A DNA stretch of 64,000 nucleotides, from contig CAJTZU010000005.1 of the NCBI GenBank assembly GCA_910584165.1, positions 91,866 to 155,865 on the forward strand, given 5' to 3'. A program made the translations under genes and the position numbers. The DNA comes from an uncultured Bacilli bacterium (GTDB lineage Bacteria; Bacillota_I; Bacilli_A; RF39; UBA660). The notes under the pieces are model-generated. The model was not told the DNA's origin and ran no database searches. It saw only the letters and a list, made by a program, of their open reading frames with translations. Positions 17,326 through 24,529 of the stretch are shown here, piece after piece (within the stretch, counting starts at the first letter, position 1; each line of letters begins with the position of its first letter).

Positions 17326-17336
17326 GGAGATGTAGT

Positions 17337-18428
17337 ATGGCTAAAAAGAAGAACAAGAAGAAAAATAATTCTTCTACTCCTAAAAAAGAAAATAAAATTA
17401 TGAAAACAGAAGAATTAGCACCAGAAAATAGTATCACATTATGCTTAAAATGTTCTACTCCAGTAACCCGTAAATATTGTCCAAACTGTGGAGAACCAGT
17501 AAAGAAAAAAGAAGAGATAATAAAGCAGGAAGAATCAAAGGAAGAAATAAAAGTATGCTCTAACTGTGCAACTCCGGTTACTAGAAAGTATTGCCCAAAC
17601 TGTGGAGCAAAAGTAGAAGAAGAGAAGAAAGAATCACAGAAACTTTGCTTGAAATGTTCTACCCCAGTACCAGGTAAATATTGCCCAAATTGTGGGGAAG
17701 ATGTGGTAAAGGATGTTTCTTTAGAAGAGCAAAAAGAAGAATTACTTCCTCCTGTTTCTTCTATGGGAATACCTGGTGTTGTACCAATACCCAATGCTGG
17801 AATAGAGCATAATGCTTTTAAGCAATATTCTTTTTCTACAGAAACTCCAAAAGATTCTTTACCAAAGAAATCAAAAAGAAATTTAGTGATTACTTGTATT
17901 GCAGTTCTTTTTATCGTGGCAATAGTAACAGTAGTACTTTTATTTATAAACCAATCTAAAAAGGAAAAAACAAAAGGAAATAGTAATAGTCTTCAAACTT
18001 CTTTTAGTAATACTAAAGTACCAGATTCTAATAGAAATGAGGAAAAACCAGATGATACGTTAGTATTAAGTTGCACTTTAACCTCTAATTATGAAGATGG
18101 TATTAAATCTATTTCAAAAACTATTTATACTTTTCAAGATAATAAAATTATAAAGTCTTTAGAAGAAGAAATTTTAGAGTTCAATGAAAAGAGTATGCAA
18201 TATTATGATATTTATTTAGATAATGTAAAAGAGGAATTATTGAATGATAGTTACTATTTTGATAATACTACTTTAGAATTGATAAAAACACAAAATAGTG
18301 TAGGACTTTCTTATACGACAGATTTAACAGTAGATTCTAAGAATTCAAATAATAATTTAGAATTATTAGGAACGACTTACAAAAGTGCGAAAAAAGAATT
18401 AGAAAATGAAGGATATCAATGTAAATAG
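17337..18428 (+). CDS. Protein with three zinc ribbons, one membrane helix and an exported Cys-flanked domain
   Basis: 363 residues. Three tandem cytoplasmic zinc ribbons of about 20 residues each: LCLKCSTPVTRKYCPNCGE, VCSNCATPVTRKYCPNCGA and LCLKCSTPVPGKYCPNCGE, separated by charged spacers. One transmembrane helix (about 182-204, VITCIAVLFIVAIVTVVLLF) and a linker follow. The exported domain opens VLSCTLTSNYEDG and ends NEGYQCK, matching the two preceding genes. SD GGAG lies just upstream and the gap to the lipoprotein is 11 nt, so they are co-transcribed. The repeated ribbons look like a recent internal expansion. Function unknown. Confidence 0.7.
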   Translation: MAKKKNKKKNNSSTPKKENKIMKTEELAPENSITLCLKCSTPVTRKYCPNCGEPVKKKEEIIKQEESKEEIKVCSNCATPVTRKYCPNCGAKVEEEKKESQKLCLKCSTPVPGKYCPNCGEDVVKDVSLEEQKEELLPPVSSMGIPGVVPIPNAGIEHNAFKQYSFSTETPKDSLPKKSKRNLVITCIAVLFIVAIVTVVLLFINQSKKEKTKGNSNSLQTSFSNTKVPDSNRNEEKPDDTLVLSCTLTSNYEDGIKSISKTIYTFQDNKIIKSLEEEILEFNEKSMQYYDIYLDNVKEELLNDSYYFDNTTLELIKTQNSVGLSYTTDLTVDSKNSNNNLELLGTTYKSAKKELENEGYQCK

Positions 18429-18460
18429 GAAAGTAAAATTAGTGTTACTTTCCTTTATTT
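18428..18460 (+). terminator. Rho-independent terminator
   Basis: GGAAAGTAA / TTACTTTCC stem, 8-nt loop, then TTTATTTTT. Confidence 0.75.
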
Positions 18461-18513
18461 TTCTATAAAAGTAAGATAATTTATAAAAAAAAACAATTTT
18501 TTGTAAAAAGGTA

Positions 18514-18542
18514 TTGTCAAAAGTAAAAAAATAAGGTACAAT
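18514..18542 (+). promoter_or_regulatory. Promoter of the tRNA-Ile/tRNA-Glu unit
   Basis: TTGTCA (18514-18519), 17-nt spacer, TACAAT (18537-18542), 27 nt before tRNA-Ile. Confidence 0.75.
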
Positions 18543-18569
18543 GAAATAGTCATTGAAAAGAAGTTCAAT

Positions 18570-18646
<77 letters not shown>

Positions 18647-18653
18647 TTTCTTT

Positions 18654-18730
18654 GGCCCGTTGGTGAAGTGGTTCAACACACATGCCTTTCACGCATGCAT
18701 TCATGGGTTCAAATCCCGTACGGGTCACCA
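18654..18730 (+). tRNA. tRNA-Glu (TTC)
   Basis: 77 nt including CCA. Acceptor GGCCCGT pairs with ACGGGTC (one G-T pair). The anticodon arm CATGC-CTTTCAC-GCATG gives TTC. T-arm ATGGG-TTCAAAT-CCCGT. It lies 7 nt after tRNA-Ile, so they share one transcript. Confidence 0.92.
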
Positions 18731-18741
18731 ATTTAAAAAAT

Positions 18742-18770
18742 AAAGTCTTTCAAACGAAAGACTTTTTATT
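18742..18770. terminator. Bidirectional terminator between tRNAs and the phospholipase-like gene
   Basis: AAAGTCTTTC / GAAAGACTTT, AAAC loop, with T-runs on both strands. It ends the tRNA unit and the convergent gene. Confidence 0.8.
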
Positions 18771-19395
18771 TTTCATAAAAAACATTTTTATGAAAATCTA
18801 TAATATTTTGGATGGTTTCTTTTAATAATCCATCTAATTCTTCTTTAGTATAATATTTTAATACTTTAGTACTTAACTTTTGAACTTTTAAAAACTCTAT
18901 TGTTTTTTCAATATCCTCTTCTTGAATAGAAATTCTATCAATTTCTTTACAAGCTTTTACACATCGTTTAATATGTTTAATATCTAAACAATTGCCAATA
19001 TAATTATTATTATAACTTCTAAATTCTCTTTGCTTAATAATTCTTAATTCTACTTTAGAAAGATTCATTAAAGCAGGATTCTTTTTTGCTTTTTCTTTAA
19101 AATGAATATTCCAAAAATAATCTGTATAAAGATGGGTAAAATAACCAAAGAGTAGGGGATTATGAAATACTTGATTACCATATTGTTTTAGGAATGTAAG
19201 ATGCATTTCTTTTTCTTCGTGTCTGTAGTGAGTGTATCTATGGGGAATCTCTTTAGAAACATCTTTAATACTATAGGCATTATTAATATCAGGTAAGATA
19301 CTTCCTAATAGAAATAATTCATAATCATTAGGGACATACTCTAACTCTTCTTTTAGTCTTTTAGCAATTTCGATATGAATTTTCCAGTTTGGCAT
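18766..19395 (-). CDS. Zinc-dependent phospholipase C-like protein
   Basis: 209 residues, GGAGG before the ATG at 19395. The start MPNWKIHIEIAKRL, then FLLGSILPDINNAY, a HRYTHYRHEE stretch and FGYFTHLYTDYFWN carry the spaced His and Asp residues of the zinc-dependent phospholipase C fold that many Bacillota hypothetical proteins share. No signal peptide, so it seems to be cytoplasmic and may not act on phospholipid. Just outside the prophage left end. Confidence 0.75.
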   Translation of the reverse strand: MPNWKIHIEIAKRLKEELEYVPNDYELFLLGSILPDINNAYSIKDVSKEIPHRYTHYRHEEKEMHLTFLKQYGNQVFHNPLLFGYFTHLYTDYFWNIHFKEKAKKNPALMNLSKVELRIIKQREFRSYNNNYIGNCLDIKHIKRCVKACKEIDRISIQEEDIEKTIEFLKVQKLSTKVLKYYTKEELDGLLKETIQNIIDFHKNVFYEK

Positions 19396-19452
19396 AATAT
19401 CCTCCTATCTCATTTTTCCATTATAGCAAATATTATTATTGGTTTCAATGGC

Positions 19453-19481
19453 ATAATAAAAAGACTAGTAGACTAGCCTTT
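19453..19481 (-). terminator. Terminator originally serving tRNA-Lys
   Basis: On the minus strand AAAGGCTAG / CTAGTCTTT with a TCTA loop, followed by TTTTTATTAT. It stands just beyond the displaced tRNA-Lys 3' end, as expected if the tRNA and its terminator were separated by prophage insertion. Confidence 0.7.
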
Positions 19482-19490
19482 TATTTATCA

Positions 19491-19507
19491 AATGGTGTCC
19501 CCTTAGG
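19491..19507. repeat. attL core
   Basis: aatggtgtccccttagg, identical to 56680-56696. It equals the CCA end and acceptor strand of tRNA-Lys (minus strand). Upstream similarity (CTTTTATTT, four mismatched bases, then core) extends the match to 30 bp with 26 identical. Confidence 0.9.
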
Positions 19508-19552
19508 ACACTTATTATAAGTTTTTTTACCTTATTTTTCAACAAACAATAT

Positions 19553-19575
19553 AAAATTACTCCGAAAATTACTCT
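19553..19575. repeat. Putative integrase arm-type sites, left
   Basis: AAAATTACTCC (19553-19563) and AAAATTACTCT (19565-19575), a 12-bp period. The same 11-mers occur at 56571-56592 near the right end in the same orientation. They sit at the 3' end of the integrase gene. Confidence 0.6.
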
Positions 19576-19579
19576 CACT

Positions 19580-20752
19580 TTAAATATATTTGTCTGTAAT
19601 TTTTGCAATTTCCTTTCTTGTCTTATTAGATAAATGTCCATATTTATCTACAGTAGTTGAATAACTGTTATGTCCAATTCTACTACTTATATGATATAAT
19701 TCTTTTCCTTCGGACATCATAGTTGCAACATAAGTATGTCTTAAATCGTACATTCTAATTTTTTTTACGTTGGCTTTTTCACAGTATTCATGAAAGTCTT
19801 TTCTTAATGTTGTATCTGAAAGGGGAGCATTTCTTTCATAATTAAAAAATATTAAGTCATTATTAGATACTTTATATTTAGTATTGTCTTTTAAAAATTG
19901 TTTATAATCATTAACTTCGTAAATTAATCTATCAGTAACATCAACAACACGCTGCGATTGGTAAGTTTTCGTTAATGATAAAAAATCATCACTTTTTCTG
20001 TCATAGTTAATGGAGTGGTTGATTTCTGCGGTTGTAGTTAATTCATCGAATGAAATATATCTTAATGCTCGAGTTTCACCAACTCTATCTCCTAAACAAA
20101 ATTCTATTAAAGTAAATATTTTTACTCTTCTAATCTTTATAAGCTTTTTTATATAATTATTTTCTTTAGCCCATATAATGGCGTTTTCAAGGCATTCTAG
20201 AAATCTTTTCAGTTCTTCTGGGGTCCAATACCTCATTTCCACTTTTGCTTGTTTAATTGGCTTAATATTAATAATAGGGGACATAATAATATATTCTTTT
20301 CCTATACACCAATTAAAAAACGCTTTTAATTCTTTTAATACTTGATTTTTTTGCTTATCAGAGCATTTAATAGATTTTAAATGATCAATGATATCTTTTT
20401 GAACTATTTTTGATAATCTTTTAGGAAATTCTCCTTTGATATATTTATTATAAGTCTTGTTTTTCCTTGTTAAGGTATTATATGCTAATCTTTTTTCAAC
20501 AACACATGCTTCAATGTATTTTTCCCAGACATCGTCAAAGTTTTCTTTATACATTGCCTCATTTCCTTTTTGAAACTTTATTTTGGGATTATCTCTTATT
20601 TTCAGTGCGTCCTCTAATTTTTCTATTTTTTTGCCATCTATACGAGAAATACTAGTTTTTGACGGTTTACTAATCATAATCATATAATTTTTATTTTTTT
20701 TATGCCTATATATATTTTGATATCTTGTTTTTTCATATGTCTTTAAATCCAC
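19580..20752 (-). CDS. int: Tyrosine site-specific integrase
   Basis: 390 residues from the GTG at 20752, the only nearby start with a Shine-Dalgarno (AAGGGA, 9 nt). ATGs at 20782 and 20770 are in frame without one. An N-terminal arm-binding part, a SAM-like core-binding domain (about 75-165) and the catalytic domain follow. The catalytic residues are visible: Arg in GDRVGETRAL, a Lys-containing beta hairpin, HxxR-type YDLRHTYVATMM, His in IGHNSYS, and Tyr in DKYGHLS. It integrates the phage into tRNA-Lys and, with an excisionase, excises it. Adjacent to attL. It is followed by arm-type repeats, not a clear terminator. Confidence 0.92.
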   Translation of the reverse strand: MDLKTYEKTRYQNIYRHKKNKNYMIMISKPSKTSISRIDGKKIEKLEDALKIRDNPKIKFQKGNEAMYKENFDDVWEKYIEACVVEKRLAYNTLTRKNKTYNKYIKGEFPKRLSKIVQKDIIDHLKSIKCSDKQKNQVLKELKAFFNWCIGKEYIIMSPIINIKPIKQAKVEMRYWTPEELKRFLECLENAIIWAKENNYIKKLIKIRRVKIFTLIEFCLGDRVGETRALRYISFDELTTTAEINHSINYDRKSDDFLSLTKTYQSQRVVDVTDRLIYEVNDYKQFLKDNTKYKVSNNDLIFFNYERNAPLSDTTLRKDFHEYCEKANVKKIRMYDLRHTYVATMMSEGKELYHISSRIGHNSYSTTVDKYGHLSNKTRKEIAKITDKYI

Positions 20753-20809
20753 AATAACACGTCCCTTCATTAAAATTTTCATTTATATATAGCAGTTTCG
20801 TGTTTTTTG

Positions 20810-20818
20810 TGTTATAAT
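20810..20818 (+). promoter_or_regulatory. Rightward extended -10 promoter in the int-lipoprotein gap
   Basis: TGTTATAAT fits TGnTATAAT exactly and points away from integrase, antiparallel to both flanking genes. It sits inside a CGTGT...ACACG inverted repeat. Confidence 0.45.
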
Positions 20819-20824
20819 AATACA

Positions 20825-20937
20825 CGAAAAAGCATTGGATAATTAGATTCATCTTTTTATTCTTTAATTATGATTTTAGTCGGTTATAATTTTGTTTTTT
20901 CATTTTGACTTCACTTTACCGAGTGAGGTCTTTTTTT
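20825..20937 (+). ncRNA. Candidate small RNA between integrase and lipoprotein genes
   Basis: Promoter (20810-20818) and a strong intrinsic terminator (20907-20937, GACTTCACT / AGTGAGGTC with one G-T pair, then seven T) lie on the plus strand about 90 nt apart. No gene on this strand lies between them; the longest reading frame is 12 codons without a ribosome site. This would give an RNA of about 113 nt. The terminator alone could simply protect the lysogeny genes, so the RNA is a hypothesis. Confidence 0.35.
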
Positions 20938-21400
20938 ATTTTAATTTATTAAATAATGCTATTATTTCATCATAATGTGGGTAGTCTTTATCAATTATTA
21001 AAGCATATCCATTTTTTACAATGGCTTCAAAATCTCCAAAACCTTCTACAGTAATTTTTTGATTTTTTTCTGCATTTTTATAACTATCAGAAGACTTTTC
21101 ATATTGATAAATTTCTAATGCCTTATTTTCACTTATATATTTGTTTCCAGTTTTAGCACCAGCCATTTGAGCAAATGTTTCAGTTTTTTCAAATTTAATT
21201 CCTAGATCAGATAGAGATTTTTCAAAATCATCAATAGATTTCAAACTATCTTCTTTATTAGAATTTTCATTTGAAACATTAGAACTGTTATTAGAATCAG
21301 TATTAGTATTGCTATTAGAATCCTTTTTATCTGAACTTCCACAAGCTGTAAGAGTAACTACCATAATAGCAACTAATAAGATACTTAAATATTTTTTCAT
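20936..21400 (-). CDS. Prophage lipoprotein in the lysogeny module
   Basis: 154 residues; AGGAGGTGTAGAC precedes the ATG. The signal peptide MKKYLSILLVAIMVVTLTAC has a lipobox with Cys20, then a Ser/Asn/Asp-rich linker and a globular domain of about 100 residues (FEKSLSDLGIKFEKTETFAQ ... YEKSSDSYKNA). It stands between integrase and the ImmA-like gene, the position of the superinfection-exclusion lipoprotein Ltp in some Streptococcus thermophilus phages. I see no Ltp-type helix-turn-helix repeats, so homology to Ltp is not claimed. Probably expressed in the lysogen. Confidence 0.75.
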   Translation of the reverse strand: MKKYLSILLVAIMVVTLTACGSSDKKDSNSNTNTDSNNSSNVSNENSNKEDSLKSIDDFEKSLSDLGIKFEKTETFAQMAGAKTGNKYISENKALEIYQYEKSSDSYKNAEKNQKITVEGFGDFEAIVKNGYALIIDKDYPHYDEIIALFNKLK

Positions 21401-21451
21401 GTCTACACCTCCTAACTACTTTATATTAAAAATACCTGTACTAGCATATTT

Positions 21452-21766
21452 TTAACCATTGTTTATATTTTCTAATAGATATTTAACGTATCTATCTGCT
21501 TCATCTTCTAGATCTTCAATTTTAAATTCTAGAAGTCTTTTTTTCTTGTCTAAATGGTTTAATTCTAAATGAGCAAATTCATGAAGAATAGTTTCTTTTT
21601 TCTTGTTATCTGATATATATTGATTAATTGAAATAATATTTCTATTTTTGTATCTAAATATAAAACCATAAACCTTTTTAGGAAGTGGTTTATACAGAAT
21701 ATTAATATCATTCATAACCATATATTCTTCTTGCGAAATTTCATTACATAATAAAGATTCTAACAT
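21452..21766 (-). CDS. ImmA/IrrE-family metallopeptidase
   Basis: 104 residues. LHEFAHLELNH has the HExxH zinc motif (His62, Glu63, His66), with a downstream Glu in EDEADRYVKYLL. This is the ImmA type that cuts the partner phage or ICE repressor to trigger induction. It lies directly after the CI-like repressor gene, as in ICEBs1-like and many phage switches. Slightly shorter than usual, with little sequence N-terminal to the peptidase core. Confidence 0.85.
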   Translation of the reverse strand: MLESLLCNEISQEEYMVMNDINILYKPLPKKVYGFIFRYKNRNIISINQYISDNKKKETILHEFAHLELNHLDKKKRLLEFKIEDLEDEADRYVKYLLENINNG

Positions 21767-21819
21767 ACAACAACATCCTTTCTTTTATACATTAAGTACG
21801 ATACTGCTGTACTTATTTT

Positions 21820-22200
21820 TTATTTTTCTTCATTATCTATATCATTTTTTATTGCATTCATTACACCGAGTATTGCTTTTTTCTCACTATCATTCAATTC
21901 TTTCATTTTGCTATATAAAGCATTGTCTAGATCATTTAAATTTTCGTTTAATATTTCATTATTTTCATTATATGAGTCTATATTATCATCAGCCCAATAA
22001 TCCATAGACATTTTTGTAAATGTTGACAACTTGACTAGAGTGGATAATTTAATGTTATTCGTACCATTAATATACCAATTACTAATAGTTGTAGCAGGAA
22101 TTTTACTTCTTCTCGAAAATTCTGCAATATTTATTTCTCCATTTTCTTTAGTAATTTTATGTTCTTTGCAGTAAGATTCAAACTTATCTAAAAATTTCAT
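21820..22200 (-). CDS. CI-like phage repressor (XRE helix-turn-helix)
   Basis: 126 residues; CAGGAGGTATAA before the ATG. NIAEFSRRSKIPATTISNWY is the helix-turn-helix (about 25-45) and LSTLVKLSTF the next helix. The C-terminus is a short helical tail without the S24 self-cleavage domain, so removal likely relies on the ImmA-like protease downstream. It faces the Cro-like gene across a 154-nt operator region. Confidence 0.88.
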   Translation of the reverse strand: MKFLDKFESYCKEHKITKENGEINIAEFSRRSKIPATTISNWYINGTNNIKLSTLVKLSTFTKMSMDYWADDNIDSYNENNEILNENLNDLDNALYSKMKELNDSEKKAILGVMNAIKNDIDNEEK

Positions 22201-22217
22201 TTATACCTCCTGAAGAC

Positions 22218-22246
22218 ATTATACTATAAAAAAAATACCGTGTAAA
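22218..22246 (-). promoter_or_regulatory. Leftward promoter of the repressor (PRM-like)
   Basis: Minus strand TTTACA, 17-nt spacer, TATAAT, 17 nt before the repressor ATG. The -35 edge touches the palindrome at 22246. Confidence 0.75.
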
Positions 22247-22259
22247 GTAAAAAAATACT
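22246..22259. promoter_or_regulatory. Putative operator 1 of the lysogeny switch
   Basis: AGTA-N6-TACT palindrome adjoining the -35 of the leftward promoter. Confidence 0.45.
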
Positions 22260-22272
22260 AAAAAAAGTAAAA

Positions 22273-22307
22273 AAAGTCTTGACTTTCTACTTTGTGTGGT
22301 ATAAAAT
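22273..22307 (+). promoter_or_regulatory. Rightward early promoter (PR-like) with operator 2
   Basis: TTGACT (22279-22284), 17 nt, TAAAAT (22302-22307). The palindrome AAAGTC-TT-GACTTT (22273-22286) covers the -35. A further palindrome ACGGT-AC-ACCGT lies at 22320-22331 in the leader. Confidence 0.7.
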
Positions 22308-22354
22308 CTAATTATAACTACGGTACACCGTTGTTTTAGAAAAGAGGTGAAAAA

Positions 22355-22606
22355 ATGATATTTCCAATTTTAGAACAAGAAATGTTCAAGAATAAAATTA
22401 CAAACGTTATGATTGCTAAAAAATTAGGACATAAAACATCAAAAACATTTTCAAATAAGAAACTTGGAAAAACAGAGTTCACAAGAGAAGAAATGTTAAC
22501 AATCAGAAATGAATTTTTCCCAAAATATTCTCTTGAAGAATTATTTAAAAAAAATGAATCAATGTCTAGTCGCCAAACTGTTAACATTGATCCATGTCAT
22601 GACTAA
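22355..22606 (+). CDS. Cro-like phage DNA-binding protein
   Basis: 83 residues; GAGGTGA before the ATG. MIFPILEQEMFKNKITNVMIAKKLGHKTSKTFSNKKLGKTEFTREEM follows the pattern of small phage Cro/XRE proteins (helix 2 VMIAKKLG, recognition helix, then FTREEML). First rightward gene under PR, opposite the repressor, so likely the lytic antagonist. Confidence 0.7.
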   Translation: MIFPILEQEMFKNKITNVMIAKKLGHKTSKTFSNKKLGKTEFTREEMLTIRNEFFPKYSLEELFKKNESMSSRQTVNIDPCHD

Positions 22607-22644
22607 CTATTAATAGTTAGTATTAGAGCACGTTTTTTTCGTGC
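22603..22644 (+). terminator. Paired inverted repeats after the Cro-like gene
   Basis: CTAACTAT-TA-ATAGTTAG (22603-22620) and GCACG-T7-CGTGC (22628-22644) follow the stop codon. There is no clean T-run after the second, so it may be an early attenuator rather than a full terminator. Confidence 0.4.
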
Positions 22645-22723
22645 ACAAAAATTTTATAATAAAAAAGCAAAAAAGTCAAATAAAATACAAAAAAATAACC
22701 GACTAAAAGAAAGGAGTAATTAT

Positions 22724-22912
22724 ATGGATTATTATGGACCAAATGAAGTGCAGAAAATTATTGGATGTAAAAAAAGCTATGCATACGAATTAATTAGAAA
22801 GCTTCAAAAAAGATTTGAAAAAGATTATCCTGAAACAATTATTATTAAAGCAAAAATTCCCAAATGGTATTTTGATAAAACAATGAAAAATAAAGAGATT
22901 GAGGAGGTATAA
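22724..22912 (+). CDS. Small helix-turn-helix protein, possibly excisionase-like
   Basis: 62 residues; AAAGGAG upstream. MDYYGPNEVQKIIGCKKSYAYELIRKLQKRF resembles the MerR/excisionase-type helix-turn-helix used by small phage DNA-binding proteins, followed by a basic tail. Excisionase or early regulator are both possible. Confidence 0.6.
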   Translation: MDYYGPNEVQKIIGCKKSYAYELIRKLQKRFEKDYPETIIIKAKIPKWYFDKTMKNKEIEEV

Positions 22913-22914
22913 AA

Positions 22915-23154
22915 GTGAAACGATTAGCAACAAATAAATTATCAACCATAATAATTGGTTTAGTATTTGTAATAATAGCATTTTTACTTGTTATCTCAAT
23001 GGATAATATTACAAATATGGAAGAAGAGCATATTGAAAGAGTATCTGAAAAATGTGCTAAAGAGGGGTATGGCATTAAGAAAGTATACAAGAATGATGGG
23101 GAATCTTATTATATTTGCAATAAAAAAGGTTCAGCCGATGATTTGTGTGACTGA
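22915..23154 (+). CDS. Small single-pass membrane protein
   Basis: 79 residues with a GTG start (GAGGAGG seven nt before). One hydrophobic helix, LSTIIIGLVFVIIAFLLVIS (about 9-28), then a charged tail with three Cys (CAKEGYG, YICNKKG, DLCD). Two nt after the previous gene. Function unknown; early membrane proteins of this size sometimes block superinfection. Confidence 0.6.
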   Translation: MKRLATNKLSTIIIGLVFVIIAFLLVISMDNITNMEEEHIERVSEKCAKEGYGIKKVYKNDGESYYICNKKGSADDLCD

Positions 23155-23252
23155 ACCTATCGAAAATAAAACTGCAAAACTTTTTAATAAAAGTTTTACT
23201 TGATGAGTATATCAAGAAATTAAAAAAATGCAAATAGAGGAAAGGAGGCTCA

Positions 23253-23258
23253 ATGTGA
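23253..23258 (+). promoter_or_regulatory. ATG-TGA start-stop in front of the replication gene
   Basis: AAAGGAGG (23241-23248) is followed by ATGTGA, with the rep ATG six nt further at 23265. The strong ribosome site is too far (16 nt) from the rep ATG, so ribosomes may load at the start-stop, or at the overlapping GTG (23255, a 16-codon frame), and re-initiate. Confidence 0.35.
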
Positions 23259-23264
23259 ATTGTT

Positions 23265-24086
23265 ATGGCAGAAAAAAGAATGTTTTCAAAAAAGATAACG
23301 GATAGTGATTCTTTTATAGAAATGGGAAGTGCAGCACAAGCCTTATACTTTCACTTAAATCAAGGTGCAGATGATGATGGCTTTAACAATCAAATTCAAA
23401 TAGCAATGTTAAAAGCTCATGCCAGTACTGATGATTTAAAAGTTTTAATGGCAAAGAATTTTATTATTAGATTTGAAAGTGGTGTCATTGTAATCAAACA
23501 TTGGAGAGTACATAACACACTTCGCAAAGATAGGTATACAGCAACGAATTTTCAAGACGAACTTCGGGCATTAGGAATAAAGGATAATGGTTCTTATTCA
23601 CTATTGAAAGATAGTGGTTGCCAAACGGTTGCCAAACGGTTGCCACAGATAAGAATAGATAAGTATAGATTAGATAAGATTAGATTAGATAAGAGTAATA
23701 AATATATAAAGGCGATTTTTAAATCGAAAAAACCTATAGCCAACGATAGTAGTTCACTACTGGAGACTATAAAGAAAATTGTAGATTACTTAAATTTAAA
23801 AACAAACTCTAATTTTAGATATTCTAATAAAGCTACTCAACGAAAAATTAAAGCACGATTGGATGAGGGTTATATACTCGACGATTTCATAGTTGTTATT
23901 AATAAAAAAACGAAGGAGTGGCTAAACAACGCAGAATTTAATAAATATCTGTGCCCAGAAACTTTATTTGGCACGAAGTTTGAAAAATACCTTAATCAAA
24001 AAGTTATTGTAAAAGGACAGTCTCTTGATAGCATTAGTATGGAAGATATAAACGATGCCATTGCAAGAGAAATGAGAGGGGGATAG
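23265..24086 (+). CDS. Replication initiator (phage replisome organizer, DnaD-like)
   Basis: 273 residues. MAEKRMFSKKITDSDSFIEMGSAAQALYFHLNQGADDDGF is the N-terminal winged-helix signature of phage replisome organizers. The C-terminal half (about 165-250, IKKIVDYLNLKTNSNFRYSNKATQRKI...WLNNAEFNKYLCPETLFG) is the conserved phage replication C-terminal domain. Between them a repetitive linker, RIDKYRLDKIRLDK, is encoded by DNA iterons (23616-23693), so the gene probably contains its own origin. It works with the helicase loader encoded next. Confidence 0.85.
   Translation: MAEKRMFSKKITDSDSFIEMGSAAQALYFHLNQGADDDGFNNQIQIAMLKAHASTDDLKVLMAKNFIIRFESGVIVIKHWRVHNTLRKDRYTATNFQDELRALGIKDNGSYSLLKDSGCQTVAKRLPQIRIDKYRLDKIRLDKSNKYIKAIFKSKKPIANDSSSLLETIKKIVDYLNLKTNSNFRYSNKATQRKIKARLDEGYILDDFIVVINKKTKEWLNNAEFNKYLCPETLFGTKFEKYLNQKVIVKGQSLDSISMEDINDAIAREMRGG
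23616..23693. repeat. Iterons, putative phage replication origin
   Basis: Two repeat sets inside the rep gene: GGTTGCCAAAC in 2.8 tandem 11-bp copies (23616-23646), then AGATAAG/AGATTAG heptamers, mostly with a 10-bp period (23647-23693). Position within the initiator linker matches known lactococcal- and SPP1-like phage origins. Confidence 0.6.
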
Positions 24087-24087
24087 T

Positions 24088-24474
24088 ATGACAAGACTAG
24101 AGTTTTTAAAAGGTATGAAACTATTGTCTAACTATTATTTAAAATCAATTACTGATGATCAAGTAGGAACGTGGTATGACGCTTTTAAGAATATTCAACC
24201 AGAAGTTTTTTATAAAGCTATAAAAGATTACGGAGTTAACAATAAATATTTTCCTACAGTAGGAGCATTAATGTTATGTGTGAAAAGAGAAACCGAAAAG
24301 TATTACATTTCTTTAGTACAGAACAGTTCTATTGACAGTGAAAAGAAAGAGTACCTATGTGACTTGATTGAATGGTATACATTGAGTGGAGAATATCCAC
24401 CTAAATTAGTACAAGAATTGAATCTTTTAAAAAATAGTCCAAAAGAATTAGAAAACAAAGGGTGTGAAGGTTGA
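24088..24474 (+). CDS. Putative replicative helicase loader (G39P-like)
   Basis: 128 residues. MTRLEFLKGMKLLSNYYLKSITDDQVGTWYDAFKNIQPEVFYKAI is the N-terminal helical domain of the phage helicase inhibitor/loader family; no AAA+ motifs are present. It follows the initiator by 1 nt, the usual order. It would deliver the host DnaB helicase to the phage origin. Confidence 0.72.
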   Translation: MTRLEFLKGMKLLSNYYLKSITDDQVGTWYDAFKNIQPEVFYKAIKDYGVNNKYFPTVGALMLCVKRETEKYYISLVQNSSIDSEKKEYLCDLIEWYTLSGEYPPKLVQELNLLKNSPKELENKGCEG

Positions 24475-24529
24475 TATTTTGATATCAGCAGAAAAATAAA
24501 TAATCATAATCCACAAAGGAGAATGATGT

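Noticed and set aside
17300..17794. 164-codon minus-strand frame
   Set aside because: It is the shadow of the three zinc ribbons of the 17337 gene, and has no ribosome site.
22988..23203. 71-codon frame overlapping the small membrane gene
   Set aside because: Lacks a ribosome site and overlaps a better supported frame.
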